From contig CAYRGE010000010.1 in NCBI GenBank assembly GCA_964423985.1, forward strand, positions 1 through 17,469: DNA of 17,469 bases, in the 5' to 3' direction. Positions 7,141 through 13,756 of the stretch are shown piece by piece (position 1 is the stretch's first letter; the number at the start of each line of letters is the position of its first letter). The notes below the pieces were generated by a model. It was not told the origin of the DNA, did no database searches, and worked only from the letters and a program-made list of their open reading frames with translations. The stretch is from CAYRGE01 sp964423985. GTDB lineage: Bacteria > Patescibacteriota > Minisyncoccia > Phycocordibacterales > CAYRGE01. A program made the position numbers and the translations under genes.

Positions 7141-7648
7141 TTAACATTAATTGCAGTTCATTTGTGTGTCTTGCTACAAAGTTTCTAAATGAAAAATCGT
7201 GATATGTATTATTCCATATAAAACCACACCCCCCAATCATATTTTTATCTACAAAAACCTCCATAAGAATGCTTATATCTACATTTTTACGCAACCATAC
7301 TCCAATATCTTTTAGCTCCTTCTGTGAAAAACTAGCCGGGAAATATATTGTAATCACTGGCAACTCCTCGGCTTCTTTCTTTATTTGTTTTAATATATTT
7401 TCACCACCACCTTTTTCAAATCTGGCATAAAATTCTTCACCCCACTCAAAAAGAATTCTCGCTTCTTCTGTTTTTTCTTTTTTTATCTCCTTAAAAAACA
7501 TAGGTATGCAAAACTCAGTATACTGCTCGTGTACACCAAAATTCTTATAGACTAAAAACTCCTCCAAAAAACCAATCCTGCGCTTCATATCGTGGTTTGT
7601 ATAGGTATTTGAAAGTATGGTTTTTATATTCTCACTTATCATTTTCAT
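7118..7648 (-). CDS. atpH: F1 delta subunit
   Basis: The product has 176 residues, the usual delta length. The N-terminal half (1-95) is predicted alpha-helical. The C-terminal domain has the recognisable delta pattern: PVITIYFPASFSQKELKDIG, then VFVDKNMIGGCGFIW and YHDFSFRNFV, corresponding to the family's VD-x-xLIGG-x-x-I-x-x-G-x-x-x-DGS. Delta joins the top of the alpha3beta3 head to the b stalk. The gene lies between the b-like and alpha genes with overlaps of 17 and 23 bases, the normal order b-delta-alpha. The conserved DGS is altered to HDFSF, so sequence similarity is modest, but gene order makes the call firm. Confidence 0.85.
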   Translation of the reverse strand: MKMISENIKTILSNTYTNHDMKRRIGFLEEFLVYKNFGVHEQYTEFCIPMFFKEIKKEKTEEARILFEWGEEFYARFEKGGGENILKQIKKEAEELPVITIYFPASFSQKELKDIGVWLRKNVDISILMEVFVDKNMIGGCGFIWNNTYHDFSFRNFVARHTNELQLMLNEYDIQR

Positions 7649-8510
7649 TTGTTACCCTAAAAATACCCTCTTCTTTTGCTTCCTCAAGTGCTTTGTATGC
7701 GAGTTCGCTATGTTCTTTAAGTGACAATTTTTTATTCAAAGTAATTTCTGTAACTCTTTCAATCAAAGAAATTAACTGCTTATCAAGTATTTTCATACGA
7801 ATGTCTCTGTATTCTGTAATCTCTTTTTGAGTTTTCTCAAACTCACTTATTAGATATTTATCAAATTTTTTGCTATTATCCTCTTTTATTTCTTGTGTTG
7901 TTTTAGAAAAGTTGTCAACAATAGCTTCTACGCTATGCGATATTTGTTCTCTGCCTTCCACTATTTGTTGATTCATTGAATCTTCAAGCCTAACAGCAAG
8001 CCTAGAGTATTCCTCCTCTGCAGACCGTGCTTTTTCTTTAATTGACTTGAGCGACTCTGTGATGTTTTGAGCTGTATTATTTGACTCAACTAAAAAAACT
8101 TGTCCACTTTCTTTTGCTTGCCTGGCAATGTCCTCTAGTATGTTTTTATGTGTTGAGTCTATTTTATCTGCATATCTACTTAATGACTGGTGTGCTTCTT
8201 TTGCTAATGCGTCAAGGTTTTGTCTATGTGTTTCCCCAAGGTTGCGTGTTTCAATCTTTTTTACAGCACTCTCTTTAATGCCTGCAATCTCTGCAGCAAC
8301 AAGTATTTCTTGTGCTTGTTTTGTTGCATTATATATAATTTTTTGTGCCTTTTTTTGGGCTTTTTTTATTGTGTATTCATAAAGTGGATACACAGCCTTA
8401 TTCATCCGTCCCGAATTTCGTAATACAATAAAAATAAGAACCATAATCAATACTATGAGTACAGAAAAAAGTATTGTTATAAAAAATTCAAAAGATATAC
8501 TTGGTAGCAT
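7632..8510 (-). CDS. atpF: Oversized b-type peripheral stalk subunit
   Basis: The product has 292 residues, against about 155-175 for a normal b subunit. One N-terminal transmembrane helix (about 8-30, FFITILFSVLIVLIMVLIFI) is followed by some 250 residues of charged, alanine-rich helix with heptad character. The C-terminus (LISLIERVTEITLNKKLSLK) resembles the b-subunit end that binds delta. Position directly before delta and alpha supports the stalk role. The extra 100 or more residues could lengthen the stalk, fold back on themselves, or bind another partner. A methyl-accepting or other coiled-coil membrane protein is an alternative, but gene order argues against it. The gene has a strong promoter of its own at 8543-8571. 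No Shine-Dalgarno is seen. Confidence 0.8.
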   Translation of the reverse strand: MLPSISFEFFITILFSVLIVLIMVLIFIVLRNSGRMNKAVYPLYEYTIKKAQKKAQKIIYNATKQAQEILVAAEIAGIKESAVKKIETRNLGETHRQNLDALAKEAHQSLSRYADKIDSTHKNILEDIARQAKESGQVFLVESNNTAQNITESLKSIKEKARSAEEEYSRLAVRLEDSMNQQIVEGREQISHSVEAIVDNFSKTTQEIKEDNSKKFDKYLISEFEKTQKEITEYRDIRMKILDKQLISLIERVTEITLNKKLSLKEHSELAYKALEEAKEEGIFRVTNENDK

Positions 8511-8542
8511 ATTAGAAAAACTAAACTTATTACTATTGTAAC

Positions 8543-8571
8543 ATTATACACTTAACATAACCAACCAACAA
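8543..8571 (-). promoter_or_regulatory. Consensus-like promoter of the F1 operon
   Basis: On the minus strand TTGTTG (8571-8566), a 17-base spacer and a perfect TATAAT (8548-8543) precede the stalk gene. The expected start is near 8536, leaving a leader of about 26 bases before the ATG at 8510. This is the best sigma-70 type promoter in the window and makes the F1 genes a transcription unit separable from the membrane-protein gene upstream. Confidence 0.7.
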
Positions 8572-8600
8572 AAAAAAGAATAGTTTCTTGTTTAAATATC
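8572..8600 (-). terminator. Weak intrinsic terminator candidate
   Basis: On the minus strand AAGAA-ACTA-TTCTT forms a short, mostly A/T stem followed by a run of U. It lies between the membrane-protein gene (stop at 8649) and the F1 promoter. The stem is weak, so partial read-through into the F1 operon is likely. Confidence 0.25.
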
Positions 8601-8648
8601 TACGCTAAGCATCCCCTTAAAAAATACCCAGAAACAGTCTTTTGGTGG

Positions 8649-9464
8649 CTATATTGGTATCAATATTATTGCAATGCCCAATAAAAAACCAGCAAAACTT
8701 ACTAGTAGTATTAATACAGAGTTCAACACCACCATTGACTTAATTGACGACTTAGCTCTCGGATTACGCCCAACTGAAATAACCCCGTCTCTTAAGTTCG
8801 GCATAAAGCTACGAAATGCAATAAACACAGAACCAATGGACACAAACGCAGCAACAAGATATTGGATTACATTAAGAACAGTAGCGGTTCCTAATAATAT
8901 ATCTACTTCGGATTCCTTTTGTTCCTTGGTAGCCTCTACAAAAGAAGGACCAATGGCAAGCGTTGCTTTTATTTGACCAAGTTTAATTTCTTCACCATTA
9001 TTATTAATACTTATTGCTGGAGCGTCTGTTCCACTAAAAGATTCTAGTGCAACAGCAACAATAAAAGCATCTTCTTCGCTTGCCTTCTGGGCTTTTCCTG
9101 TTACCGACGATGAGGTAAGGGCGTCCCCTACAAATATTGGTCCGTTTATTGTTGTAACATTGATTAACACTTGTCCTGTTTCTGCTATTGGTACACTTGT
9201 ATCGTTTCTTTTGTATAAAATAATCGGATTGTCTACAATTACACCAAATAAATTTTTATCACTTCTTATTGCAGAAAGTCTAAAAATATCGTCTTTGTGT
9301 GTACGAGAAACAATATCTCCGTATGAAATATTTTCACCCTCAACAATATGTGTTGAGACAACACTAATCCCAGCAGCACTGCTTGCTTGTTGAGCGAAGA
9401 CAAGCAATAAAATACCTATGCTTAAAAAAAAAATATAACGAACCTTAGGTTTACTTTTTCTCAT
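8649..9464 (-). CDS. Extracytoplasmic-domain protein with c-subunit-like C-terminal hairpin
   Basis: The product has 271 residues from the ATG at 9464; a TTG at 9482 would add six, but a TATAAT box overlaps that extension. Residues 1-9 are basic and 10-24 are hydrophobic, a signal peptide or anchor. Residues 33-190 form a soluble, beta-rich domain outside the membrane (SYGDIVS, KNLFGVIVDNPIIL, GQVLINVTTINGPIFVGDAL), like a domain I recall from CPR surface proteins. Two transmembrane helices (about 195-217 and 244-269) flank a basic loop with GRNP (232-235). The loop and second helix line up with F-type c subunits (GRNPRAKSSIK against ARQPEAEGKIR), but the carboxylate position is leucine (L253) and the glycine-rich first helix is lost. 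It sits just before the F1 operon. It is not a working ion-translocating c subunit; a structural role with the F1-like complex is inference. Confidence 0.8.
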   Translation of the reverse strand: MRKSKPKVRYIFFLSIGILLLVFAQQASSAAGISVVSTHIVEGENISYGDIVSRTHKDDIFRLSAIRSDKNLFGVIVDNPIILYKRNDTSVPIAETGQVLINVTTINGPIFVGDALTSSSVTGKAQKASEEDAFIVAVALESFSGTDAPAISINNNGEEIKLGQIKATLAIGPSFVEATKEQKESEVDILLGTATVLNVIQYLVAAFVSIGSVFIAFRSFMPNLRDGVISVGRNPRAKSSIKSMVVLNSVLILLVSFAGFLLGIAIILIPI

Positions 9465-9470
9465 TAATTT

Positions 9471-9476
9471 ATTATA
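9471..9476 (-). promoter_or_regulatory. -10 box giving a leaderless transcript
   Basis: A perfect TATAAT on the minus strand lies 6 bases before the ATG at 9464, so the predicted transcript begins at the start codon. No convincing -35 is seen. The box lies inside the extension that a TTG start at 9482 would need, which favours the ATG. Confidence 0.5.
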
Positions 9477-9618
9477 CACCAACCCCTTAAAACTCTACTG
9501 CCTGTTGAAAACATCTACTCTGTATTATTTTTTTAAAAACAACAGCTACTCTTTTTAAATAAAATATTCCTCATAGCGATTGATTGTGTTTGCAGGCCCC
9601 ACCAATAAACATAATTAG

Positions 9619-9658
9619 TGTTTTCTTGCTAGTAATAAATACCACTAGCAAGAAAACA
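9619..9658. terminator. 15-bp hairpin downstream of gatB
   Basis: Arms TGTTTTCTTGCTAGT (9619-9633) and ACTAGCAAGAAAACA (9644-9658) pair perfectly around a 10-base loop. The stem lies 43 bases after the gatB stop. There is no U-run after it on the minus strand, so termination may be factor-assisted, or the stem may protect the mRNA 3' end. Confidence 0.45.
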
Positions 9659-9700
9659 AAATAGCAAGGGTGTGCTGATAACTTTGAATCTATTGCTTTG

Positions 9701-11110
9701 CTATGTCTTTGGTAAGTGTTTTATGAAAAGACTACCAAGGATACTTGGATTTGCGGCACCTTTTGTTGCTTTCATTCCTTGCCCTATAAAAAACTGGAGT
9801 GCTTTTGTTTTACCAAGTTTATAATCATCAACAACACTTTGGTGTTCTTTTATTATTTGTTTAATAACTTCTTCAAGAGCTACTTCGTCACTTTCTTGCA
9901 ACAATCCATTTTGTTTTGCTATTTTCTTAGGGCTTCCACCTTCTTTATACATTATGACGAGTATGTCTTTAGCTCCGCGAGAAGATATCACTCCGTCTTT
10001 TATCATCAACAGCAACAATCCCATCTCTTTGGCTGTTATCTTACCAAGCAAATCACCCTCTTTGTTTATCCCCATAAGATCAGAGCTAATATAATTTGCC
10101 GCTAATCTTGCAATATTTTTGTTGCTTCCAACTACCTCATCAAAAAAATCTCCTAGTAGTTTGTTTGCCACAAGCATATAAGAAGTTTCTTGTTGTATGC
10201 CAAGTTTTTCAACAAATCGTTTTCTTCTGTTCCATGGCAATTCTGGTAATAATGTTTTTAATTTTTTTTCTTCAAACTCAGGAATCTCGCTAATCATTAA
10301 TTTCGACAGATCTGGATCAGGGAAATATCTATAATCGTGAGCGTCTTCTTTTATCCTCTGAGAAAATGTTATATTTTTTTCTTCATTCCAGCCACGAGTT
10401 TCTTGGATAATGCTATTTCCTTTTTCAATTGCATTAATGTGTCGTTTTACTTCATAGTTAATAGCACGTTCCACGCTCTTAAAAGAGTTTAGGTTTTTTA
10501 CCTCAACCTTTGTTCCTAGTTTATCTGTTTTGCTTACAGAAACATTTGCCTCTACTCGCATTTCACCTTTCTCCATATTGGCGTCAGAAGCGCCAACATA
10601 GCGAAGCAGTAATTGTAATTCACGAGCAAACCTGCTAGCAGTCTCCGCATCGTGTATTACTGGTTCTGTTACAAGCTCCATAAGAGGTATACCAGCCCTG
10701 TTGAAATCAACTAGGCTATAGTCGCCTTGTTCGTGCAAGGACCTTGCTGTGTCTTCCTCAAGATGAATACGAGTTATCTTTACTCCAGCAATAGATCCTC
10801 CCAAAACTAGTGGATATTTAAATTGGCTTATTTGATATCCCTTTGGTATGTCTGGATAAAAGTAATTTTTGCGATCAAATTCTGTAAAATCCGCACACCT
10901 ACCATTTACAGCACAACCAATTTTTAACACATACTTAATTGCCTCTTTGTTCATAACAGGTAGCGTCCCAGGGTGTGCCATGCAAACAGGACAAATATTT
11001 ACATTTGGTTTTCGCTCATCTGGATCATTTTTAGAGTTGCAAAACATTTTTGTCTTTGTTTTTAACTCTGCGTGTATTTCTAATCCAATTGTTGTTTTGT
11101 ATTTATTCAT
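9701..11110 (-). CDS. gatB: Asp-tRNA(Asn)/Glu-tRNA(Gln) amidotransferase subunit B
   Basis: The product has 469 residues, full length for the family. It shows the GatB signatures: TIGLEIHAELKTKTKMFC, NICPVCMAHPGTLPV, FDRKNYFYPDIPKGYQISQF, HLEEDTARSLHEQG, DFNRAGIPLMELVTEPV, EMRVEANVSV and EVKNLNSFKSVERA. The C-terminal third is the YqeY-like helical tail that recognises tRNA. GatB activates the misacylated tRNA side chain with ATP, and ammonia comes from GatA through the GatCAB complex in the cytoplasm. gatA and gatC are not in this window. The start codon lies inside the end of the 56-residue ORF upstream (8-base overlap), so translation may be coupled. A hairpin follows the stop. Confidence 0.97.
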   Translation of the reverse strand: MNKYKTTIGLEIHAELKTKTKMFCNSKNDPDERKPNVNICPVCMAHPGTLPVMNKEAIKYVLKIGCAVNGRCADFTEFDRKNYFYPDIPKGYQISQFKYPLVLGGSIAGVKITRIHLEEDTARSLHEQGDYSLVDFNRAGIPLMELVTEPVIHDAETASRFARELQLLLRYVGASDANMEKGEMRVEANVSVSKTDKLGTKVEVKNLNSFKSVERAINYEVKRHINAIEKGNSIIQETRGWNEEKNITFSQRIKEDAHDYRYFPDPDLSKLMISEIPEFEEKKLKTLLPELPWNRRKRFVEKLGIQQETSYMLVANKLLGDFFDEVVGSNKNIARLAANYISSDLMGINKEGDLLGKITAKEMGLLLLMIKDGVISSRGAKDILVIMYKEGGSPKKIAKQNGLLQESDEVALEEVIKQIIKEHQSVVDDYKLGKTKALQFFIGQGMKATKGAANPSILGSLFIKHLPKT

Positions 11111-11273
11111 ATAACGGCACTATCTCTAGTTTATTATCGTACTCAAGCACAAATTCAGTGTTGTTTATTATTATTTCTGTATTCATTTTTGCTTCTAGTG
11201 CGTTGTTAAATGCAAAAAGCCCCACTGTTGCCATACCCACAAGCATAAAAAAAATGAATGATTTTTTTGTCAT
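11103..11273 (-). CDS. 56-residue membrane or secreted mini-protein overlapping gatB
   Basis: The ORF starts at the ATG at 11273 and ends with a TAA at 11105-11103, inside the first codons of gatB. The product begins MTKKSFIFFMLVGMATVGLF, a short basic n-region and a hydrophobic core, followed by AFNNALEA and a polar tail of about 27 residues. It looks like a signal peptide plus a tiny exported domain, or a single-span membrane peptide. Support comes from the clean signal-like start and the 8-base overlap with gatB. I do not recognise a family, and no Shine-Dalgarno is visible. It may be a chance ORF in the 334-base gap between DHH and gatB. Confidence 0.5.
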   Translation of the reverse strand: MTKKSFIFFMLVGMATVGLFAFNNALEAKMNTEIIINNTEFVLEYDNKLEIVPLYE

Positions 11274-11444
11274 ATTTTATTTAATTAATATTTTTAATCA
11301 CATAAATCTATGTTCTTATAATGTTGTTTTTAATGCACTGCTCTTGGTTGTCTTAGTGCCGAAAGCAGTAAATTAAAATCTAATATTTACAAGTTTTTGC
11401 AATAAGCTTATTTTCATCAACTGTATTGTTTTATTACAAAATAG

Positions 11445-12323
11445 CTATGTATCTGACAAACCATTGTTCTGTAACTGTATTTTAGGCATATCAAACAAAG
11501 CATCTGTTTCCCAGCGAAATGCAGCTGCTTGTTTATGTCCTCCTCCTCCGTATTTTTGTGCTATTTTTGCAACATCTACACTTCCATCAGACCTCAAGCT
11601 AAAAACAACTATTTTCCCACGCCTAGACCACATAATAGATACTGGAGGATGTTTTAAGTACAACTCCCCGCCAACATACGACACATGTATTGGCGTGTTT
11701 ACCATTTTACACTTAATTCCTTCAAACACTACATCCTCAGCTAATGAGGCAATTTTCTGAATCTCCTTATCTAGTTTTTTTATCAAGATTTTTCCAATAT
11801 TAATATGGTCAAGGTGTTTTTTTGTATTATCAAAATCCCTAATAAGATTACTCCAAACCTCAAAATCACGCTCATATAAACTTATGGACTGATCGGCTTC
11901 TTTGGCGTTTATTTCATTGAATCTACCCAAATCAATTGCTTCTACATAAGAAAGCATTTTGGGAAGTGTTTTTTGGGGATAAAAATATTTCCAAGCAAGA
12001 ACAGCTCCCGAGTGATTGAGGTCAAAAGAGTATTCTTCAAATTGATTAAGTATTGGTTTTGTGGTTATGTGGTGGTCTATGAGCACAACCTTTTTTGCTT
12101 TTTTAAAAAGAGTATCTAGGGTAGGTTGGTCAGTGTATGCAAAGTCAATTAAATAAACATTTCTACCTTCCACCTCTTGTGGTAATGGTGTGTTATGGTG
12201 AAGTGGTATATATATTGCATTGTCTCCAAGTTTTTTCCAAGCCACCCATGCCCCACTAAACCCATCTAAGCAACTTGCATGATATAAAACTACTGTGTCT
12301 TTTTTATTTTCTTGTTTTTCCAT
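11445..12323 (-). CDS. DHH-family phosphoesterase
   Basis: The product has 292 residues. DHH-superfamily metal motifs are in order: HASCLDGFSGA (D20), LIDFAY (D60), VLIDHHITT (D83-H84-H85) and EAIDLGRF (D131). The C-terminal DHHA1 domain carries YGGGGHKQAAAF (about 258-269), the substrate-binding signature. The family includes nanoRNase/pAp phosphatase NrnA, cyclic-di-AMP phosphodiesterases and related enzymes acting on short oligonucleotides or nucleotides with Mn2+. This compact form, with HxxCLDG in place of the NrnA HxxPDGD, is closest to the oligoribonuclease-like branch, so the exact substrate cannot be told. It follows the small membrane protein by 16 bases and is probably co-transcribed with it. 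Confidence 0.9.
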   Translation of the reverse strand: MEKQENKKDTVVLYHASCLDGFSGAWVAWKKLGDNAIYIPLHHNTPLPQEVEGRNVYLIDFAYTDQPTLDTLFKKAKKVVLIDHHITTKPILNQFEEYSFDLNHSGAVLAWKYFYPQKTLPKMLSYVEAIDLGRFNEINAKEADQSISLYERDFEVWSNLIRDFDNTKKHLDHINIGKILIKKLDKEIQKIASLAEDVVFEGIKCKMVNTPIHVSYVGGELYLKHPPVSIMWSRRGKIVVFSLRSDGSVDVAKIAQKYGGGGHKQAAAFRWETDALFDMPKIQLQNNGLSDT

Positions 12324-12339
12324 AAAAATAAACTAAACA

Positions 12340-12702
12340 CTATTTATCAATTGATTTAAAAATTTTATTTCCAACAAAACTAAACACAGATACTATTAGT
12401 GCGCCTATAATTGCAATTCCAAATCCTTTTAATCCAGATTCTGTAATTTCAAATCCGTCAATAAATGTAGAAATAAACCAGAACAAAAACCCATTTACAA
12501 TAAATGTAAATAACCCTAGGGTTATTATTGTAATAGGTAGTGTTAATACTATTAAAATTGGACGGAGTGTCAAATTAACAAAACCTAGTATTGCTGCAAC
12601 GATAAGAGCTATGTAAAATGACTCAACTATAATTCCAGGAACAAGATATGCTGTGCCAAGCAAAGACAATGCAACAATAAACCATCTTACTATTATTCTC
12701 AT
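12340..12702 (-). CDS. Phage holin family IV (DUF-type) four-helix membrane protein
   Basis: The product has 120 residues with about four hydrophobic segments: 5-27, 28-50, 53-77 and 92-112. Sequence features such as NLTLRPILIVLTLPITIITL followed by GLFTFIVNGFLFW match the widespread Phage_holin_4_2 / YvlD-like membrane family (PF04020 as I recall it). In most bacteria this is a chromosomal gene of unknown function with no link to a prophage; here too no phage genes are near. It lies 36 bases after the dehydrogenase and 16 bases before the DHH gene. Confidence 0.85.
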   Translation of the reverse strand: MRIIVRWFIVALSLLGTAYLVPGIIVESFYIALIVAAILGFVNLTLRPILIVLTLPITIITLGLFTFIVNGFLFWFISTFIDGFEITESGLKGFGIAIIGALIVSVFSFVGNKIFKSIDK

Positions 12703-12738
12703 ATTTTAATTATTCTTAGCTATACTATTTACTGAATA

Positions 12739-13740
12739 TTAAACAATATTTTTAGGAGAGTCTTTTTTAAATGCATTTATGTTTTCTATTGTGGTGTCAA
12801 TAATACGCCTTATTGCCTCATCTGTATTAAATGCATTATGTGGTGTTATTATAACGCGCGGGTGGTCTATTAGATATTGATTAGCAAGAACTATCCTAAT
12901 TCTTTCCTCGCTAACAGTATTGTCAAAAAATATATCTTCTTCGGAGCCCATATTTTTCTCCTCTTCAAGCACATCAAGTCCTGCTCCTTTCAAAATATTC
13001 TCTTCAAGTCCTTGTACTAACGCTCGTGTTTCAACAACCGCCCCACGAGAAGTATTAATAAGATACGCTCCTTTTTTTATTTTTTGTATATTTTCACTGT
13101 TTATCAAGTGGTGAGTATGCTTATTGTACGGAACATGAAGCGTTATAATATCTGACTTAGCAAGTAGTTCTTCAAATGAAACATAAGTAAACCCCATTTC
13201 TTCGGAAAGTTTTTTATCTTCATTAACATCAAAAACAACAACGCTCATACCAAACCCTTTTGCAATTTTTATTGCGTGTATGCCAATATGCCCACAACCC
13301 ACAATTCCAATAATTTTACCACTAAGGTCAAAACCACGCAAACCTTCTTGCGAAAATGACCCTTTTTCAAGAATACGATCATATGCGTCGTATGTTTTAC
13401 GAGAAATTGTAAGCAACAGAGCAAAAACAAATTCAGCAACTGTGTTTTCCCCATAAACCGGAACATTAGATACTACGATTTCTCTTTTTTTTGCTTCTTC
13501 TAAATCAATGTGGTCAAACCCTGTTGAGCGAGTTGCGATAAATTTTAAATTTGGAAATCTGTCCATTTCTTCTTTTCCTACTCGCGATGCAACAAAAACA
13601 GAAATTGCATCAATATCGTCTCCCTTAACACTGTCGTGATCCTGCATTGTTCCGTCATAAAATGCAATTTCAATATCTGATAGTTTTTCTTTTATATACC
13701 CTTCCTCCCACTTCTCTTTAGAAAAATATGCTATTTTCAT
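12739..13740 (-). CDS. D-lactate dehydrogenase-like D-2-hydroxyacid dehydrogenase
   Basis: The product has 333 residues, standard for the family. The Rossmann motif GIVGCGHIGIHAIKIAKGFG (about 145-164) is followed by VVVFD, whose aspartate (D171) favours NAD over NADP. Catalytic residues are present: arginine in NTSRGAVV (R232), glutamate in GLDVLEEE (E261 by spacing to lactobacillal D-LDH), and histidine in ITPHNAFNTDEA (H301). The likely reaction is pyruvate + NADH to D-lactate. Other 2-hydroxyacids are possible, since substrate specificity cannot be read from motifs. The gene starts 16 bases after the enolase stop. This suggests one unit for the end of glycolysis and NAD regeneration in a fermenter. 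Confidence 0.92.
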   Translation of the reverse strand: MKIAYFSKEKWEEGYIKEKLSDIEIAFYDGTMQDHDSVKGDDIDAISVFVASRVGKEEMDRFPNLKFIATRSTGFDHIDLEEAKKREIVVSNVPVYGENTVAEFVFALLLTISRKTYDAYDRILEKGSFSQEGLRGFDLSGKIIGIVGCGHIGIHAIKIAKGFGMSVVVFDVNEDKKLSEEMGFTYVSFEELLAKSDIITLHVPYNKHTHHLINSENIQKIKKGAYLINTSRGAVVETRALVQGLEENILKGAGLDVLEEEKNMGSEEDIFFDNTVSEERIRIVLANQYLIDHPRVIITPHNAFNTDEAIRRIIDTTIENINAFKKDSPKNIV

Positions 13741-13756
13741 ATTATAAAATTATTAT

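Noticed and set aside
9465..9482. TTG start extending the hairpin-protein gene by six codons
   Set aside because: The extension contains a perfect TATAAT box, and the ATG at 9464 gives a better signal-peptide start (MRKSKPKVRY).
12340..12702. Holin-like gene as evidence of a prophage
   Set aside because: This membrane family is widespread on bacterial chromosomes, and no lysis, capsid, terminase or integrase gene is nearby.
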